DNA of 46,434 nt from Gammaproteobacteria bacterium (lineage in GTDB: Bacteria; Pseudomonadota; Gammaproteobacteria; UBA9214). Shown here in pieces: positions 24,254-34,746 of this stretch. A program made the position numbers and the translations under genes. The stretch is taken from positions 1 to 46,434 of the forward strand of contig JAJDNX010000092.1 of assembly GCA_022340485.1 (NCBI GenBank), given 5' to 3'. The notes under the pieces are model-generated. The model made no database searches, was not told the origin of the DNA, and saw only the letters and a list, made by a program, of their open reading frames with translations. The number at the start of each line of letters is the position of its first letter. The stretch's first letter is position 1.

Positions 24254-25330
24254 TCAACTGATATACTCAAATTGCACGCGCGTACCGACACCACACAGCA
24301 GTTCGTAGGAAATGGTCGAGGCTGCCTCGGCGACCTCATCAATCGGCAGACCTTCTCCCCAGAGGATGACTTCATCACCAACCTGTGCGTTGGGTACGGT
24401 GTCGAGGTTAATACTGATCATGTCCATGGAGACCCGCCCAACCAGGGTTGCCGGGTGACCATTTACCCGTAACGGGGTGCCATTGCGTGCATGACGTGGA
24501 TAACCATCACCGTAACCAATCGCTGCCACACCGATACGCATATCAGCCGGACAGCGCCAGTCGGCACCATAACCGATCGCATCCCCCCGCTTGCATGTTT
24601 TAATGCTAATCAGTCTGGTGCCGAGTGTCATGACCGGTTGCAGGCCAAGCGACTGTGCCGTGTGTCCACGCAGTGGCGAACCGCCATAGAGCATAATGCC
24701 GGGACGCACCCAGTCGGCACGCGCAGCCGGCCAACCCAGTATGCCTGCCGAATTTGCCAGTGCATGTTCCCCGTCCACTGCTGCAACCGCCTGGTTGAAT
24801 ACTTCGATCTGCAGGCGTGTGTCTGGATTGTCGAGATCATCGGCACAGGAGAAATGTGTCATGTAACGCACGGTTTCAATCTGCGGGATTTTCCGCAGAT
24901 GAGCGACAATTTCGCGGACGTGGTCCGCAGCAAAGCCCAGCCGGTGCATTCCGGAATCGATTTTCAGCCAGACATCCAGCGGATGCAGCAAATGACCCTG
25001 CGCCAGCCACTGCAGCTGGCTTTCATGGTGGACCACCACGTCGAGCCGGTAACCGTTGATGAGACTGATCTCATCAGGACCGAAGAGGCCTTCAAGCAGC
25101 ACGATGCGCCGGTCGAAACCGGCCTCGCGCAGTGCAATCGCCTCGTCCAGGCACGACACACCAAACGCTGCCGCCCCGGGTAATGCCTGTGCAATGCTGA
25201 CCAGTCCATGGCCATAGGCATTCGCCTTGACGATTGCCATGACCTGGCTGTCGGGCGCTGCTTGCTGTACGAGGGAAAAATTGTGTTGCAGGGCCCGCAG
25301 GTTAATCCGCGCCCGGGCGGGGCGACTCAT
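24254..25330 (-). CDS. alr: Alanine racemase
   Basis: A 358-residue PLP enzyme converting L- to D-alanine for peptidoglycan. The PLP lysine motif is AIVKANAYGHGL near residue 34. The substrate region shows WLKIDSGMHRLGF, and the C-terminal beta domain has the second active-site Tyr region AIGYGDGYPRHARNG and VGRVSMDMI. Full family length. It overlaps dnaB by four bases, as in E. coli, where dnaB and alr are also adjacent. Confidence 0.98.
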   Translation of the reverse strand: MSRPARARINLRALQHNFSLVQQAAPDSQVMAIVKANAYGHGLVSIAQALPGAAAFGVSCLDEAIALREAGFDRRIVLLEGLFGPDEISLINGYRLDVVVHHESQLQWLAQGHLLHPLDVWLKIDSGMHRLGFAADHVREIVAHLRKIPQIETVRYMTHFSCADDLDNPDTRLQIEVFNQAVAAVDGEHALANSAGILGWPAARADWVRPGIMLYGGSPLRGHTAQSLGLQPVMTLGTRLISIKTCKRGDAIGYGADWRCPADMRIGVAAIGYGDGYPRHARNGTPLRVNGHPATLVGRVSMDMISINLDTVPNAQVGDEVILWGEGLPIDEVAEAASTISYELLCGVGTRVQFEYIS

Positions 25331-26727
25331 CCAAATTCACCACCGGTGTAGCGGCTGTCTGAAGCATAGTTTTCAAACCGCGTAAACTGGCCTCGGAAAG
25401 TAAGCAGGCGTGTACCGATCGGCCCGTTACGCTGTTTGCCGATAATGATCTCGGCCAGACCCTTATGCGGGCTTTCCTCGTTATAGACCTCATCACGGTA
25501 GATGAACATGATAACATCGGCATCCTGCTCAATGGCACCCGACTCACGCAGATCTGACATGACCGGACGCCGGTCGGAACGTTGTTCCAGACTACGATTT
25601 AGCTGTGAGAGTGCAATCACCGGTACATTTAGCTCCTTGGCCAGTGCCTTCAGATTGCGCGAGATCTCGGAGATCTCCGTGGTACGGTTCTCACGGGTAT
25701 TACCAATCGTCATTAACTGCAGGTAATCAATGACGATCAGGCTAATATTGTGCTCCCGCTTCAGACGTCTCGCACGCGCACGCATTTCCATCGGCGTCAG
25801 TGCCGGTGTGTCATCGATAAAAATCGGCGCCGTGTCCAGCAAGCTCACTGCCGATGTCAGCCGTGGCCAGTCATCATCGTCCAGCTTGCCGGTGCGAATC
25901 TTGTGCTGGTCGATATGTCCCAGTGAGGACATCATGCGCAGCGCCAGTGATTCACCCGGCATTTCCATACTGAAAATGGCCACCGGCACCTGGTGCTTGA
26001 TCGCTGCGTTCTCGGCAAAGTTCACCGCCAGTGTGGTCTTGCCCATAGAGGGTCGCCCGGCAACAATGATCAGGTCGGACGGCTGCAAGCCGGCCGTCAT
26101 CTCATCAATGTCCGTAAATCCGGTTGACACGCCGGTCAGCGGGTTGTCCTGTTGCGAGAGCATGTCAATACGGTCTACTGCGGCTGTTAACAGCGTGCGT
26201 ATGCTCTTGAAACCGCGCTTGCCGCGGTTGCCCTGCTCGGCTATATCGAAAACCAGCTTCTCGGCCTCGTTCAGCAATTCGCTGGTATTGCGCCCCTCCG
26301 CCTCATAGGCACTGCCGGCGACACGGTTACCCACGGAAATCAGCTGCCGGACAACCGACTTGTCGCGCACTATGTCGGCATAGGCCTTGATGTTTGCAGC
26401 ACTGGGGGTGTTTTGCGCCAACAGTCCCAGTGCCGGCAAGCCACCCACTTCATCCAGCAGATTGTTGTGCTCCAGCCACTCCGACAAGGTCACCGCATCG
26501 AGCGGCTGGTTCTTTTCTGCCAGCTCGGCAATCGCGCGGAAAATCAGGCGGTGATCACGACGATAGAAATCTTCTTCGGTGACGTGGTCTGCAACCGTGT
26601 CCCAGGTACTGTTATCCAGCATGAGCCCGCCGAGAACAGCCTGTTCGGCTTGCAATGAATGTGGCGGGACCTTCAGTGCATCCGTACCGGAATGCACTCG
26701 TTCTGCAGAGCGTAGTGTTTCGACCAT
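25327..26727 (-). CDS. dnaB: Replicative DNA helicase DnaB
   Basis: A 466-residue hexameric 5'-3' helicase of the replisome. The N-terminal domain starts with PPHSLQAEQAVLGGLMLD. The RecA-like C-terminal domain has Walker A GRPSMGKTTLAVNFAENA, Walker B LIVIDYLQLM, and the SRNLKALAKELNVPVIALSQLNR and SDLRESGAIEQDADV motifs. No intein interrupts it. The start at 26727 has AGGGG six bases upstream. It precedes alr. Confidence 0.98.
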   Translation of the reverse strand: MVETLRSAERVHSGTDALKVPPHSLQAEQAVLGGLMLDNSTWDTVADHVTEEDFYRRDHRLIFRAIAELAEKNQPLDAVTLSEWLEHNNLLDEVGGLPALGLLAQNTPSAANIKAYADIVRDKSVVRQLISVGNRVAGSAYEAEGRNTSELLNEAEKLVFDIAEQGNRGKRGFKSIRTLLTAAVDRIDMLSQQDNPLTGVSTGFTDIDEMTAGLQPSDLIIVAGRPSMGKTTLAVNFAENAAIKHQVPVAIFSMEMPGESLALRMMSSLGHIDQHKIRTGKLDDDDWPRLTSAVSLLDTAPIFIDDTPALTPMEMRARARRLKREHNISLIVIDYLQLMTIGNTRENRTTEISEISRNLKALAKELNVPVIALSQLNRSLEQRSDRRPVMSDLRESGAIEQDADVIMFIYRDEVYNEESPHKGLAEIIIGKQRNGPIGTRLLTFRGQFTRFENYASDSRYTGGEFG

Positions 26728-26851
26728 TGAACCCCTATTGAATTGAAGCACTGATCACTGCGTCCAGTGCAGACAGGATAGATAGCACAAACGCAGCTTA
26801 AAGACATCATTGTAAATCGACTGACTTTGTGCCTACCTGTGTCAGTCTCAA

Positions 26852-26883
26852 AGACAGACAGTCCCCCACCGAACTGTCTGTCT
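26852..26883 (-). terminator. Perfect 11-bp inverted repeat after rplI
   Basis: AGACAGACAGT (26852-26862) and ACTGTCTGTCT (26873-26883) pair perfectly around a ten-base loop, about 50 bases past the rplI stop. The minus-strand tail TTTGAGAC has only a short T-run. It may be a weak terminator or an mRNA 3'-end stabiliser. Confidence 0.5.
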
Positions 26884-26933
26884 GATGTAGTTAGTTTAAT
26901 ACAAACACTTGCAGTATCCTTCGCCTGCGATTG

Positions 26934-27383
26934 TTATTTTTCCGCTTCTATCCGAAGTTTTATGGTCACATCCACATCTGTGTGCAGCTGTATCAGCACG
27001 TCATGCTCACCAACCATCCGGAAGGCACCTTCCGGCAAACGCACTTCATGACGTTCCACTGGGATTCCACTCTCGGTAAGCGCATGGGCAATATCAGCGG
27101 TACCAACCGAACCAAACAGCTTGCCCTCTTCACCCGCAAGCGAGGTAATGGTAATCACCTTGTCAAGCAGTTGATCGCGACGCGCCTGTGCAGCAGCGAG
27201 TGCATCGGCAGAGGCCTTTTCCAGTTCAGCACGTCGTGCCTCATACTCGGCGATGTTTTCAGCAGTAGCTGCCGCAGCCTTGCCTTGCGGGATCAGGTAA
27301 TTACGCCCGTAACCCGGCTTTACATGAACCTTGTCGCCCATGGCTCCAAGATTGGCAATTTTTTCCAGCAGGATGATTTCCAT
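26934..27383 (-). CDS. rplI: 50S ribosomal protein L9
   Basis: A 149-residue L9, the same length as in E. coli. The N-terminal domain [36 protein letters not shown] is diagnostic and is followed by the long connecting helix ([21 protein letters not shown]) and the C-terminal rRNA-binding domain ([15 protein letters not shown]). The start at 27383 fits the family; a longer frame to 27461 overlaps the upstream gene. End of rpsF-rpsR-DUF2232-rplI. Confidence 0.98.
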   Translation of the reverse strand: MEIILLEKIANLGAMGDKVHVKPGYGRNYLIPQGKAAAATAENIAEYEARRAELEKASADALAAAQARRDQLLDKVITITSLAGEEGKLFGSVGTADIAHALTESGIPVERHEVRLPEGAFRMVGEHDVLIQLHTDVDVTIKLRIEAEK

Positions 27384-27411
27384 TGTTACAACCTCACTCA
27401 GTCTTTGTGTC

Positions 27412-28344
27412 TCATTGTCCGGATTCACCGCCACTTTTTCCCAGTCGTCGACGGATGTCAATCCAGGTATCCATTAATCCACCGGCAGCCAGCAACAGGG
27501 TTGCCTGTGGCAGCACCGCCATTAACACGTAGATTGCCACTAGCCAGCCGGTGCCACGACTGCTTTTCCTTAACAGGCTGTGGATGATGGCCAGGCCCAC
27601 CAGCAGGTAGGGTACCAGCAATATCATCGCCAACTGGGCACTGAATTCACTGAATGTGCCCTGTGTCAGCCTCGCCATCACCATTACAGCCAGCGTCACC
27701 AGCCCGGTTGCGTAGCCAAGCCGTAAAGCGTAAAACTCTTCCCGGAAAGCTCCCGGGTGTACCAGTATCGACTGCCACCAGCGTGCCAGTAGCAGACTCG
27801 CGGCAACACCGAGCACCAGCGAGGCCAGCACCACACCCGTCAGTAAGACGGCCACCTGCTGCTGCAATTCGGGTTCAGCCAGGTCTGGAAAGGAAACACC
27901 AGCATCTTTCAGTGTAGTTTCAACCAGCTGCAACTGCTGCAACCACCACGGTGCCGGATCGCCATAAGCCACGTAAACGACCAGCAGCAGGCAGACACCA
28001 AACAAGGTGGTCGCACGCAATGCCTGTCCAAGGTTCCGCGTATGCTGCAGTACGGCAGCAGCCATCCAGCAGGGCAGCCATAACAACAGCACCATCAGCA
28101 GGCCAATCACCGCGTGCACACCCAGCAACTGGTAGAACAGCAATGTCACGGTGGTCGCAATCAGCAGTACCTGCAACCCCGGTATCATGCCGACATGCAG
28201 GGTAACCAGTGCCACGACTGCAGCGCCCAGGTAATTCAGCATCCCTCCAAGCCAGGGCAGCAGAAACGACAGGACACCACAGGCTGTGGTAAACAGGACC
28301 GCTTGCCAGCGGCCACTGACAATATAGGCAGCCAGTGCTTTCAT
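27412..28344 (-). CDS. DUF2232 (YybS-like) membrane protein
   Basis: A 310-residue protein with about eight membrane helices, for example [34 protein letters not shown] and [20 protein letters not shown]. It fits the DUF2232 family, which often sits between rpsR and rplI in proteobacteria. The function is unknown. It lacks any recognisable catalytic motif. The start is taken at 28344 (MKALAAYIV); an in-frame ATG four codons upstream is possible. Confidence 0.85.
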   Translation of the reverse strand: MKALAAYIVSGRWQAVLFTTACGVLSFLLPWLGGMLNYLGAAVVALVTLHVGMIPGLQVLLIATTVTLLFYQLLGVHAVIGLLMVLLLWLPCWMAAAVLQHTRNLGQALRATTLFGVCLLLVVYVAYGDPAPWWLQQLQLVETTLKDAGVSFPDLAEPELQQQVAVLLTGVVLASLVLGVAASLLLARWWQSILVHPGAFREEFYALRLGYATGLVTLAVMVMARLTQGTFSEFSAQLAMILLVPYLLVGLAIIHSLLRKSSRGTGWLVAIYVLMAVLPQATLLLAAGGLMDTWIDIRRRLGKSGGESGQ

Positions 28345-28391
28345 GGCCGTAAACACCAGGCGCCTTGCTTTATATCTTCAACCAGTACCAG

Positions 28392-28616
28392 CTAGTGGGC
28401 GTCACAGTACGGTAACAGCGAAAGATATCGTGCACGTTTGATCGCGGTGGACAACTGGCGCTGATATCTAGCCTTGGTACCGGTGATCCGGCTGGGCACA
28501 ATCTTGCCGGTCTCTGAAATATACTGCTTCAGGACCGCAATATCCTTGTAATCAATTTCCTTGGTTCCTTCCGCCGTGAAACGGCAGAATTTACGACGTC
28601 GATAGTAACGAGCCAT
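28392..28616 (-). CDS. rpsR: 30S ribosomal protein S18
   Basis: A 74-residue S18, full length. It starts [17 protein letters not shown] and contains [26 protein letters not shown] and the basic end [11 protein letters not shown]. It forms a dimer with S6 on the 30S platform. It follows rpsF by 31 bases; the priB gene found here in E. coli is absent. Confidence 0.98.
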   Translation of the reverse strand: MARYYRRRKFCRFTAEGTKEIDYKDIAVLKQYISETGKIVPSRITGTKARYQRQLSTAIKRARYLSLLPYCDAH

Positions 28617-28647
28617 GCTAATTCCTCTTGAATTGAGTTAACCCGGG

Positions 28648-29106
28648 TTATTCAGCCGGAGCGGCGGCAGTATCTTCGGCAGTATCTTCGTTGTCAGCAT
28701 CATCGCTCGCCTCAACAGTTTCCTCATCCGCATCGCTTTCACCCCGCGCCTCATCGGAGTCGGTATCTCCCCGTTCGCGCCGTTCATCCGGGCGTTTTGC
28801 CAGCAAAGAGGGTTCGGTGATGGCCTCCTTGCGGCTGATCACCATGCTTCTGATAACCGCATCATTGAAGCGAAAGGCACTGTTGAGTTCCTCCAGAGCC
28901 CCGGTACTGCACTCGATATTCATCAGCACATAATGTGCCTTGTGCAGCTTTTGAATCGGGTAGGCAAGCTGGCGCCTACCCCAGTCTTCCAGCCGGTGGA
29001 TCGCTCCGCCATCGCCTTCGATCGTGCCGCGATAACGTTCAATCATGGCAGGTACCTGCTCACTCTGGTCAGGGTGGACCAGAAACACGACTTCATAATG
29101 TCTCAT
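28648..29106 (-). CDS. rpsF: 30S ribosomal protein S6 with long acidic tail
   Basis: A 152-residue S6. The core ([60 protein letters not shown]) ends near residue 104 and is conventional. It is followed by about 48 residues made mostly of Asp, Glu, Ser, Ala and Thr ([20 protein letters not shown] onwards). E. coli S6 also ends in a shorter acidic tail to which RimK adds glutamates; here the tail ends in PAE. The leader at 29115-29155 may bind the S6:S18 dimer. Confidence 0.97.
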   Translation of the reverse strand: MRHYEVVFLVHPDQSEQVPAMIERYRGTIEGDGGAIHRLEDWGRRQLAYPIQKLHKAHYVLMNIECSTGALEELNSAFRFNDAVIRSMVISRKEAITEPSLLAKRPDERRERGDTDSDEARGESDADEETVEASDDADNEDTAEDTAAAPAE

Positions 29107-29114
29107 TCAAGACC

Positions 29115-29155
29115 CCTTGTGGATGTACAGCCTGCTGTCTCGGCAACAGGCAAGG
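29115..29155 (-). promoter_or_regulatory. Candidate S6:S18-binding leader of rpsF
   Basis: The minus-strand leader folds into a GCCTG/CAGGC stem (29151-29147 with 29134-29130) topped by a loop containing CCGA, with an outer CCTT/AAGG stem closing near the start codon and a long one-sided bulge. The published rpsF leader motif uses a CCG mimic of the 16S helix-22 site in a similar two-stem layout to repress translation by S6:S18. The match here is by eye. Confidence 0.5.
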
Positions 29156-29198
29156 AGTTTATAAATCAGCTGTAATTCAGCCTTTTAAAAGAGCGCGC

Positions 29199-29227
29199 AT
29201 TCTACGCGAGGGCCAATGGAGATGCAA
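29199..29227 (-). promoter_or_regulatory. Sigma-70 promoter for the rpsF operon
   Basis: TTGCAT (29227-29222), a 17-base spacer, then TAGAAT (29204-29199) with a GCGCGC discriminator. The predicted start near 29192 gives a leader of about 86 bases. The -10 region mirrors that of the rpsP promoter. Confidence 0.6.
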
Positions 29228-29314
29228 TAAACCCTCCTGCAGAAGCGGATTGCATCCGCGAGGATCTGCCACAGCGTATGCGCAAAGGCAGCCTTCTCCC
29301 GCAGGATAATGTTT

Positions 29315-30073
29315 TTATTTACTATTCTGCAGGCGCTGACGGCGGGCCTCGAACAATAATACCCCGGCCGCCACCGAGACATTCAGGCTTTCCACCTGCC
29401 CTGCCATGGGGATTGCTACTAAATGATCACAGTGCTCGCGGGTCAGTCGGCGCAGCCCCTTGCCTTCACTGCCCAGCACCAGTGCGACAGGTCCCTGCAG
29501 GCCACTGCCGAACAAGCCATCCTTCGCCTCACCGCTGGCACCAAAGATCCAGATGCCGGCCTCACGCAGCATGCGCAAGGTACGCGCCAGGTTCGTAACC
29601 GGGAAAATCGGCACCGACTCCACCGCGCCACAGGCAACCTTGTGCACCACCGGGGTGATGCCCGAGGCACGATCACGTGGCAGGATCACCGCGTGCGCGC
29701 CAGCAGCGTCCGCGGTCCGCAAACAGGCACCCAGATTATGCGGATCCTGTACCCCATCGAGGACCAGCAACAGCGCCGGTTCGGTCAGTGCGGCGAGGAA
29801 TCCGGGCAATGACTTTTCACTGCGCTCGTAGGACACCGCCCTCATCACCGCAATGACACCCTGGTGTCGTGCCCCGGGAACGATCACATCCAGTTCCACA
29901 CGGTTATGTGGCTGCACCGCTACACCGGCTGCCACGGCATTGTCTCTCAAGTCGTCAAGTTGTGGGTTCCTGGCGCCATTGGCAAACAGCAGCTTTTTTA
30001 TCGAATCCGGCCGTTGTGCAAGCAATGCCGCCACCGCGTGTATGCCATACACGTACGCGGTGCTAGCGGTCAC
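29315..30073 (-). CDS. rlmB: 23S rRNA (Gm2251) 2'-O-methyltransferase RlmB
   Basis: A 252-residue SpoU-class SPOUT methyltransferase. The substrate-binding N-terminal domain begins TASTAYVYGIHAVAALL. The SAM knot shows DGVQDPHNLGACLRTADAAGAHAVI, LVLGSEGKGLRRLTREHCD and IPMAGQVESLNVSVAAGVLLFE. The start is taken as GTG at 30073, overlapping the lipoprotein stop by 11 bases and matching the family start; the longer frame to 30226 lies within that gene. Confidence 0.95.
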   Translation of the reverse strand: MTASTAYVYGIHAVAALLAQRPDSIKKLLFANGARNPQLDDLRDNAVAAGVAVQPHNRVELDVIVPGARHQGVIAVMRAVSYERSEKSLPGFLAALTEPALLLVLDGVQDPHNLGACLRTADAAGAHAVILPRDRASGITPVVHKVACGAVESVPIFPVTNLARTLRMLREAGIWIFGASGEAKDGLFGSGLQGPVALVLGSEGKGLRRLTREHCDHLVAIPMAGQVESLNVSVAAGVLLFEARRQRLQNSK

Positions 30074-30563
30074 CCGGCAACTGACCTTGTGTAACCAGGA
30101 TCTCGATGCGCCGGTTGAGACGGCGGCCGGCTTCGTTGGCATTACTGGCGACCGGGCTGTCTTCACCATAACCGCGGACAGCCAGTTGCTCGGCATTGAA
30201 TCCCTGGCCAAGCAGCACATCTGCAACTGCCCGGGCCCGGCGTTGCGACAAATCGAGGTTGAAGTCCGGTGCCCCGACGTTGTCCGTATAGCCCGATACC
30301 TGCACCTGACGCCCCTGATAGGAACTCATGACCCGGGCCAGTTGCATCGCAACTGCCGGCCGCAGCACAGCACTGCCATAGTCAAACGCAGCATCCGTGG
30401 AAACATCCACGCGGGCGATGCCATCGGCAAGCGGTATGACCGCAATACTGCCAGCCGCATCTGTAACGGTCCGCGGCTGGTTGGTTAGCGTGGCGCAACC
30501 ACCGACCAGCAGGCACAGCAAACACAGCGCAATCCAGCGCCGGGTACCCTGCACCTTACTCAC
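30063..30563 (-). CDS. OmpA-family outer-membrane lipoprotein
   Basis: A 166-residue protein with a lipoprotein signal (RRWIALCLLCLLVGGC, acylated Cys at residue 23) and a C-terminal OmpA-like peptidoglycan-binding domain (VSGYTDNVGAPDFNLDLSQRRARAVADVL; VRGYGEDSPVASN; GRRLNRRIEILV). The conserved Asp and Arg that hold diaminopimelate are present (TDN, NRRIE). The GTG start at 30563 is chosen because it gives a proper signal peptide; a GTG at 30659 would add 32 residues before it. It sits between rnr and rlmB, which are near neighbours in E. coli, so it looks inserted. Confidence 0.85.
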   Translation of the reverse strand: MSKVQGTRRWIALCLLCLLVGGCATLTNQPRTVTDAAGSIAVIPLADGIARVDVSTDAAFDYGSAVLRPAVAMQLARVMSSYQGRQVQVSGYTDNVGAPDFNLDLSQRRARAVADVLLGQGFNAEQLAVRGYGEDSPVASNANEAGRRLNRRIEILVTQGQLPGDR

Positions 30564-30655
30564 CCCGAAAATCAGGAGAGGAAACCGCAGCTGCGATGAC
30601 ACTACGCCTGGTATGCGCCCTGCCAGCACGATGTGGCTACCCGTAACACACCTGT

Positions 30656-32923
30656 TCACCGTGACTTTCTCCTGTGCGACCTTCTGTGCTTTCCCTGGTC
30701 CTTTTTGCTGCCGGACGCCTTGCGCTTCTGCTTTTCACTCAATTCAAAGTCGATTTTGCGGTCATCCAGATTTACCTGCACCACCTTGACGTTGAGTGGA
30801 TCGCCGAGACGAAAGATCTGGTTGGTGCGCTCGCCGATAAGCCAGTGCCGGGTGGGATCGAAATGATAATAGTCATTCCCCAGTGCCGTGACATGCACCA
30901 GTCCTTCCACATAAATATCCTGCAGCTCGACAAAGATCCCGAACGAGGTAGTTGCGGTAATAATCCCGGAGTATGTCTCGCCAATTTTGTCGAGCATGTA
31001 TTCACACTTCAGCCAGTCAATGGCATCGCGGGTGGCCTCATCGGCACGCCGCTCCGTGGCCGAGCAATGCTCACCGAAGATCTGCATGTTTTCGACTGTA
31101 TAGGGAAAGCTCTTCGGCTTCTTTCCCGCCAGTACATGGCGGATCGCGCGGTGCACCAGCAGGTCCGGATAGCGGCGGATGGGTGAAGTGAAATGTGCAT
31201 AGTGTTCATGCGCCAGGCCAAAGTGACCGATATTCTCCGGGCTGTACTCGGCTCGCGGCATGGAACGCAGCAACACCGTGTTAATCAGGTGTTCATCCGG
31301 CCGGCCATGGGCCACCTTCAGCACCGCACTGTAATCACGGGCAGTCGGCTTGCTGCCACCACGCAGACCCAGTCCAAGTTCATTGAGAAACTCCTGCAGG
31401 TCGGCAACCTTTTCACCCGTTGGTGCTGCATGCACACGATTCAGGGTCGGCATCTTGTGGCGTTCCAGATAACGAGCCGCAGCAACATTTGCCGCGACCA
31501 TGCATTCTTCGATGACCTTGTGGGCATCATTGCGCACCAGCGGCACGATGCGTTCTATCTTGCGTCCGGCACCGAAAATAATACGTGTTTCGGTCGTCTC
31601 GAAATCGATCGCACCGCGCTTTTCGCGACCCTTGCGCAATACCTTGTAGAGACGGTACAACTCGTCCAGGTGCGGCAGCAGGGTCTGACGATTCTTGCGC
31701 GCCTGCGGATCGCGGTCAACCATGATCGCCGCTGCTTCGGTGTAAGTCAGCCGCGCATGCGAGCGCATCAGGGCATTGCTGAATCGCGAGCGGATCATGC
31801 GCCCTTCACGATTGAAGATGATTTCACAGGCCATGCACAGGCGATCCACCTCCGGATTCAGTGAACAGAGCCCGTTGGAAAGCACCTCCGGCAACATCGG
31901 GATTACACGCTCCGGAAAATAGACGGAATTCCCGCGTTCAAAGGCTTCACTGTCGAGTGCCGTATCCGGATGGACATAGTGCGAAACGTCGGCAATGGCC
32001 ACCAGCAGTCGCCAGCCGCCCGGTGTAGCCTCGCAAAACACGGCATCATCAAAGTCCCGGGCATCGGCACCATCGATGGTCACCAGCGGCAGTTCACGCA
32101 AATCCTCGCGACCACGCTTGGCCTGGGCCGGCACCTGCTCACCCAGACCGTCGATCTCGGCCTCCACTGCCGGCGGCCAGGCCTGCGGGATATCGTGACT
32201 GCGAATGGAGATATCGATCTCCATGCCGGGTGCCATGTGATCACCTAGCACCTCGACCACGCGACCAACCGGCGGTGAGCGCTTGCTGGGCTGCTCGATG
32301 ATTTCCACAGAGACAATCTGTCCATGCGTGGCGCCATTCGACTCGCCGGCCGGCACCGGAATATCCATCGGCAGGCGCTTGTTATCAGGTGTCACGAACT
32401 GCACACCCTTCTCGTTATAGAAACGCCCGACCACGGTATGCGTGTTGCGTTTCAGCACTTCGACGACATCCCCTTCACGCCTACCGCGCCGGTCCAGCCC
32501 GGTAATGCGTGCCAGCACCCGGTCACCGTGGAACAGGGCACGCATCTGCCGCGCCGACAGGTAAACGTCATCACCCTCGTCATCAGTTACCAGAAAACCG
32601 AAGCCGTCCGGGTGACCGACCACCCGGCCCTGTACCAGGTCAAACTGGTCCGCGAGGGCATAGCAACCGCGTCGGTTACGAACTAGTTGACCATCCCGCA
32701 GCATGGCATTCAGGCGCCTACGCAGTGCCTCGGCCCCGTTTTCATCGTGGATACCCAGCAGTGTTTCAAGGTCGGCACGATTGACCGGGTGATCTGCCTC
32801 GGTAATGACTGCAAGGATCAGCTCGCGGCTGGCAATGGGTTGTTCATAGCGTGCTGCTTCACGGCGGGCATGCGGGTCACGACGCTGCGTTGTTCTGGAT
32901 TTTCTTTGCTTTTTTTTGTCCAT
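30656..32923 (-). CDS. rnr: Ribonuclease R
   Basis: A 755-residue 3'-5' exoribonuclease that degrades structured RNA and matures stable RNAs. An N-terminal winged helix (SRELILAVITEADHPVNRADLETLLG) and cold-shock domains (RGCYALADQFDLVQGRVVGHPDGFGFL) precede the RNB catalytic core with its metal aspartates (TIDGADARDFDDAVFCE) and HYVHPDTALDSEAFERGNSVYFPERVIPMLP. An S1 domain (YSGIITATTSFGIFVELQDIYVEGLVHV) and a Lys/Arg-rich tail follow. The start at 32923 matches MDKKKQRKS; the ribosome site is weak. Confidence 0.97.
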   Translation of the reverse strand: MDKKKQRKSRTTQRRDPHARREAARYEQPIASRELILAVITEADHPVNRADLETLLGIHDENGAEALRRRLNAMLRDGQLVRNRRGCYALADQFDLVQGRVVGHPDGFGFLVTDDEGDDVYLSARQMRALFHGDRVLARITGLDRRGRREGDVVEVLKRNTHTVVGRFYNEKGVQFVTPDNKRLPMDIPVPAGESNGATHGQIVSVEIIEQPSKRSPPVGRVVEVLGDHMAPGMEIDISIRSHDIPQAWPPAVEAEIDGLGEQVPAQAKRGREDLRELPLVTIDGADARDFDDAVFCEATPGGWRLLVAIADVSHYVHPDTALDSEAFERGNSVYFPERVIPMLPEVLSNGLCSLNPEVDRLCMACEIIFNREGRMIRSRFSNALMRSHARLTYTEAAAIMVDRDPQARKNRQTLLPHLDELYRLYKVLRKGREKRGAIDFETTETRIIFGAGRKIERIVPLVRNDAHKVIEECMVAANVAAARYLERHKMPTLNRVHAAPTGEKVADLQEFLNELGLGLRGGSKPTARDYSAVLKVAHGRPDEHLINTVLLRSMPRAEYSPENIGHFGLAHEHYAHFTSPIRRYPDLLVHRAIRHVLAGKKPKSFPYTVENMQIFGEHCSATERRADEATRDAIDWLKCEYMLDKIGETYSGIITATTSFGIFVELQDIYVEGLVHVTALGNDYYHFDPTRHWLIGERTNQIFRLGDPLNVKVVQVNLDDRKIDFELSEKQKRKASGSKKDQGKHRRSHRRKSR

Positions 32924-33225
32924 AAAGGTAACCAGCTGTCTATAAGGTGTTGGCATAAGCCGACACGCTGAGCAGCGTGACTTGTGCTATTTGTCTTGAG
33001 CGCTCAGGGGAGTGCCAGGTTTCAGGCCTGCGGCATCGGCATTCCAGATGGAACAGGATTCCGGCACCCCACTCCGGCTGCTATGACGATTAGATCAGAA
33101 CTTCCTGAATGATTAAAGCAATTGGGCGGTTGTTAGTGTGCTGACAACCGGGTTAAATTGACAAGCTTGAAATCAGGCGGTAGAGTTCGCGGCTGCCGGG
33201 ACAGGTAACGTGTTCCGCCAGCCAT
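32924..33225. other. Intergenic region between rnr and tRNA-Leu
   Basis: A 302-base gap with no protein gene. It has a perfect CACGCTG/CAGCGTG palindrome (32964-32979) in the presumed rnr leader and a longer self-complementary stretch around 33013-33085. A near-perfect ten-pair inverted repeat (33127-33136 with 33141-33150) lies just upstream of the tRNA promoter. No clear minus-strand promoter for rnr was found. Confidence 0.6.
33158..33186 (+). promoter_or_regulatory. Strong sigma-70 promoter for tRNA-Leu
   Basis: Consensus TTGACA (33158-33163), a 17-base spacer and TAGAGT (33181-33186), followed by a GC-rich discriminator (TCGCGGC) typical of stable-RNA promoters. The predicted start near 33193 is about 33 bases before the tRNA. 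Confidence 0.85.
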
Positions 33226-33312
33226 GCCGAGGTGGTGAAATTGGTAGACACGCTAGCTTCAGGTGCTAGTCGGGGTAACCCGGTGGAGGTTCAAGTCCTC
33301 TCCTCGGCACCA
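33226..33312 (+). tRNA. leuT: tRNA-Leu (anticodon CAG)
   Basis: The acceptor arms GCCGAGG and CCTCGGC pair fully, with discriminator A and an encoded CCA. The anticodon stem CTAGC/GCTAG encloses the loop TTCAGGT, giving anticodon CAG. A long variable arm (TCGGGGTAACCCGG) marks a class II tRNA, and the T-loop is TTCAAGT. Length is 87 bases. It reads CUG codons, which are frequent in this window. Confidence 0.97.
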
Positions 33313-33317
33313 CATTC

Positions 33318-33348
33318 AAAAGGCCGGTCCTAGCAATTCACGCCGGCC
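33318..33348 (-). terminator. Hairpin between purA and tRNA-Leu
   Basis: GGCCGG and CCGGCC arms with a 15-base loop lie just past the purA stop, and TTTTG follows on the minus strand. The plus-strand tail is also T-rich (TTGTTCTATT). It could end both transcripts, though the stem is only six pairs. Confidence 0.5.
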
Positions 33349-33354
33349 ATTGTT

Positions 33355-34704
<1,350 letters not shown>

Positions 34705-34746
34705 TCATTGCGTCGGGACAGGCACAGCTGTGTGCGCTTTCAAGGT

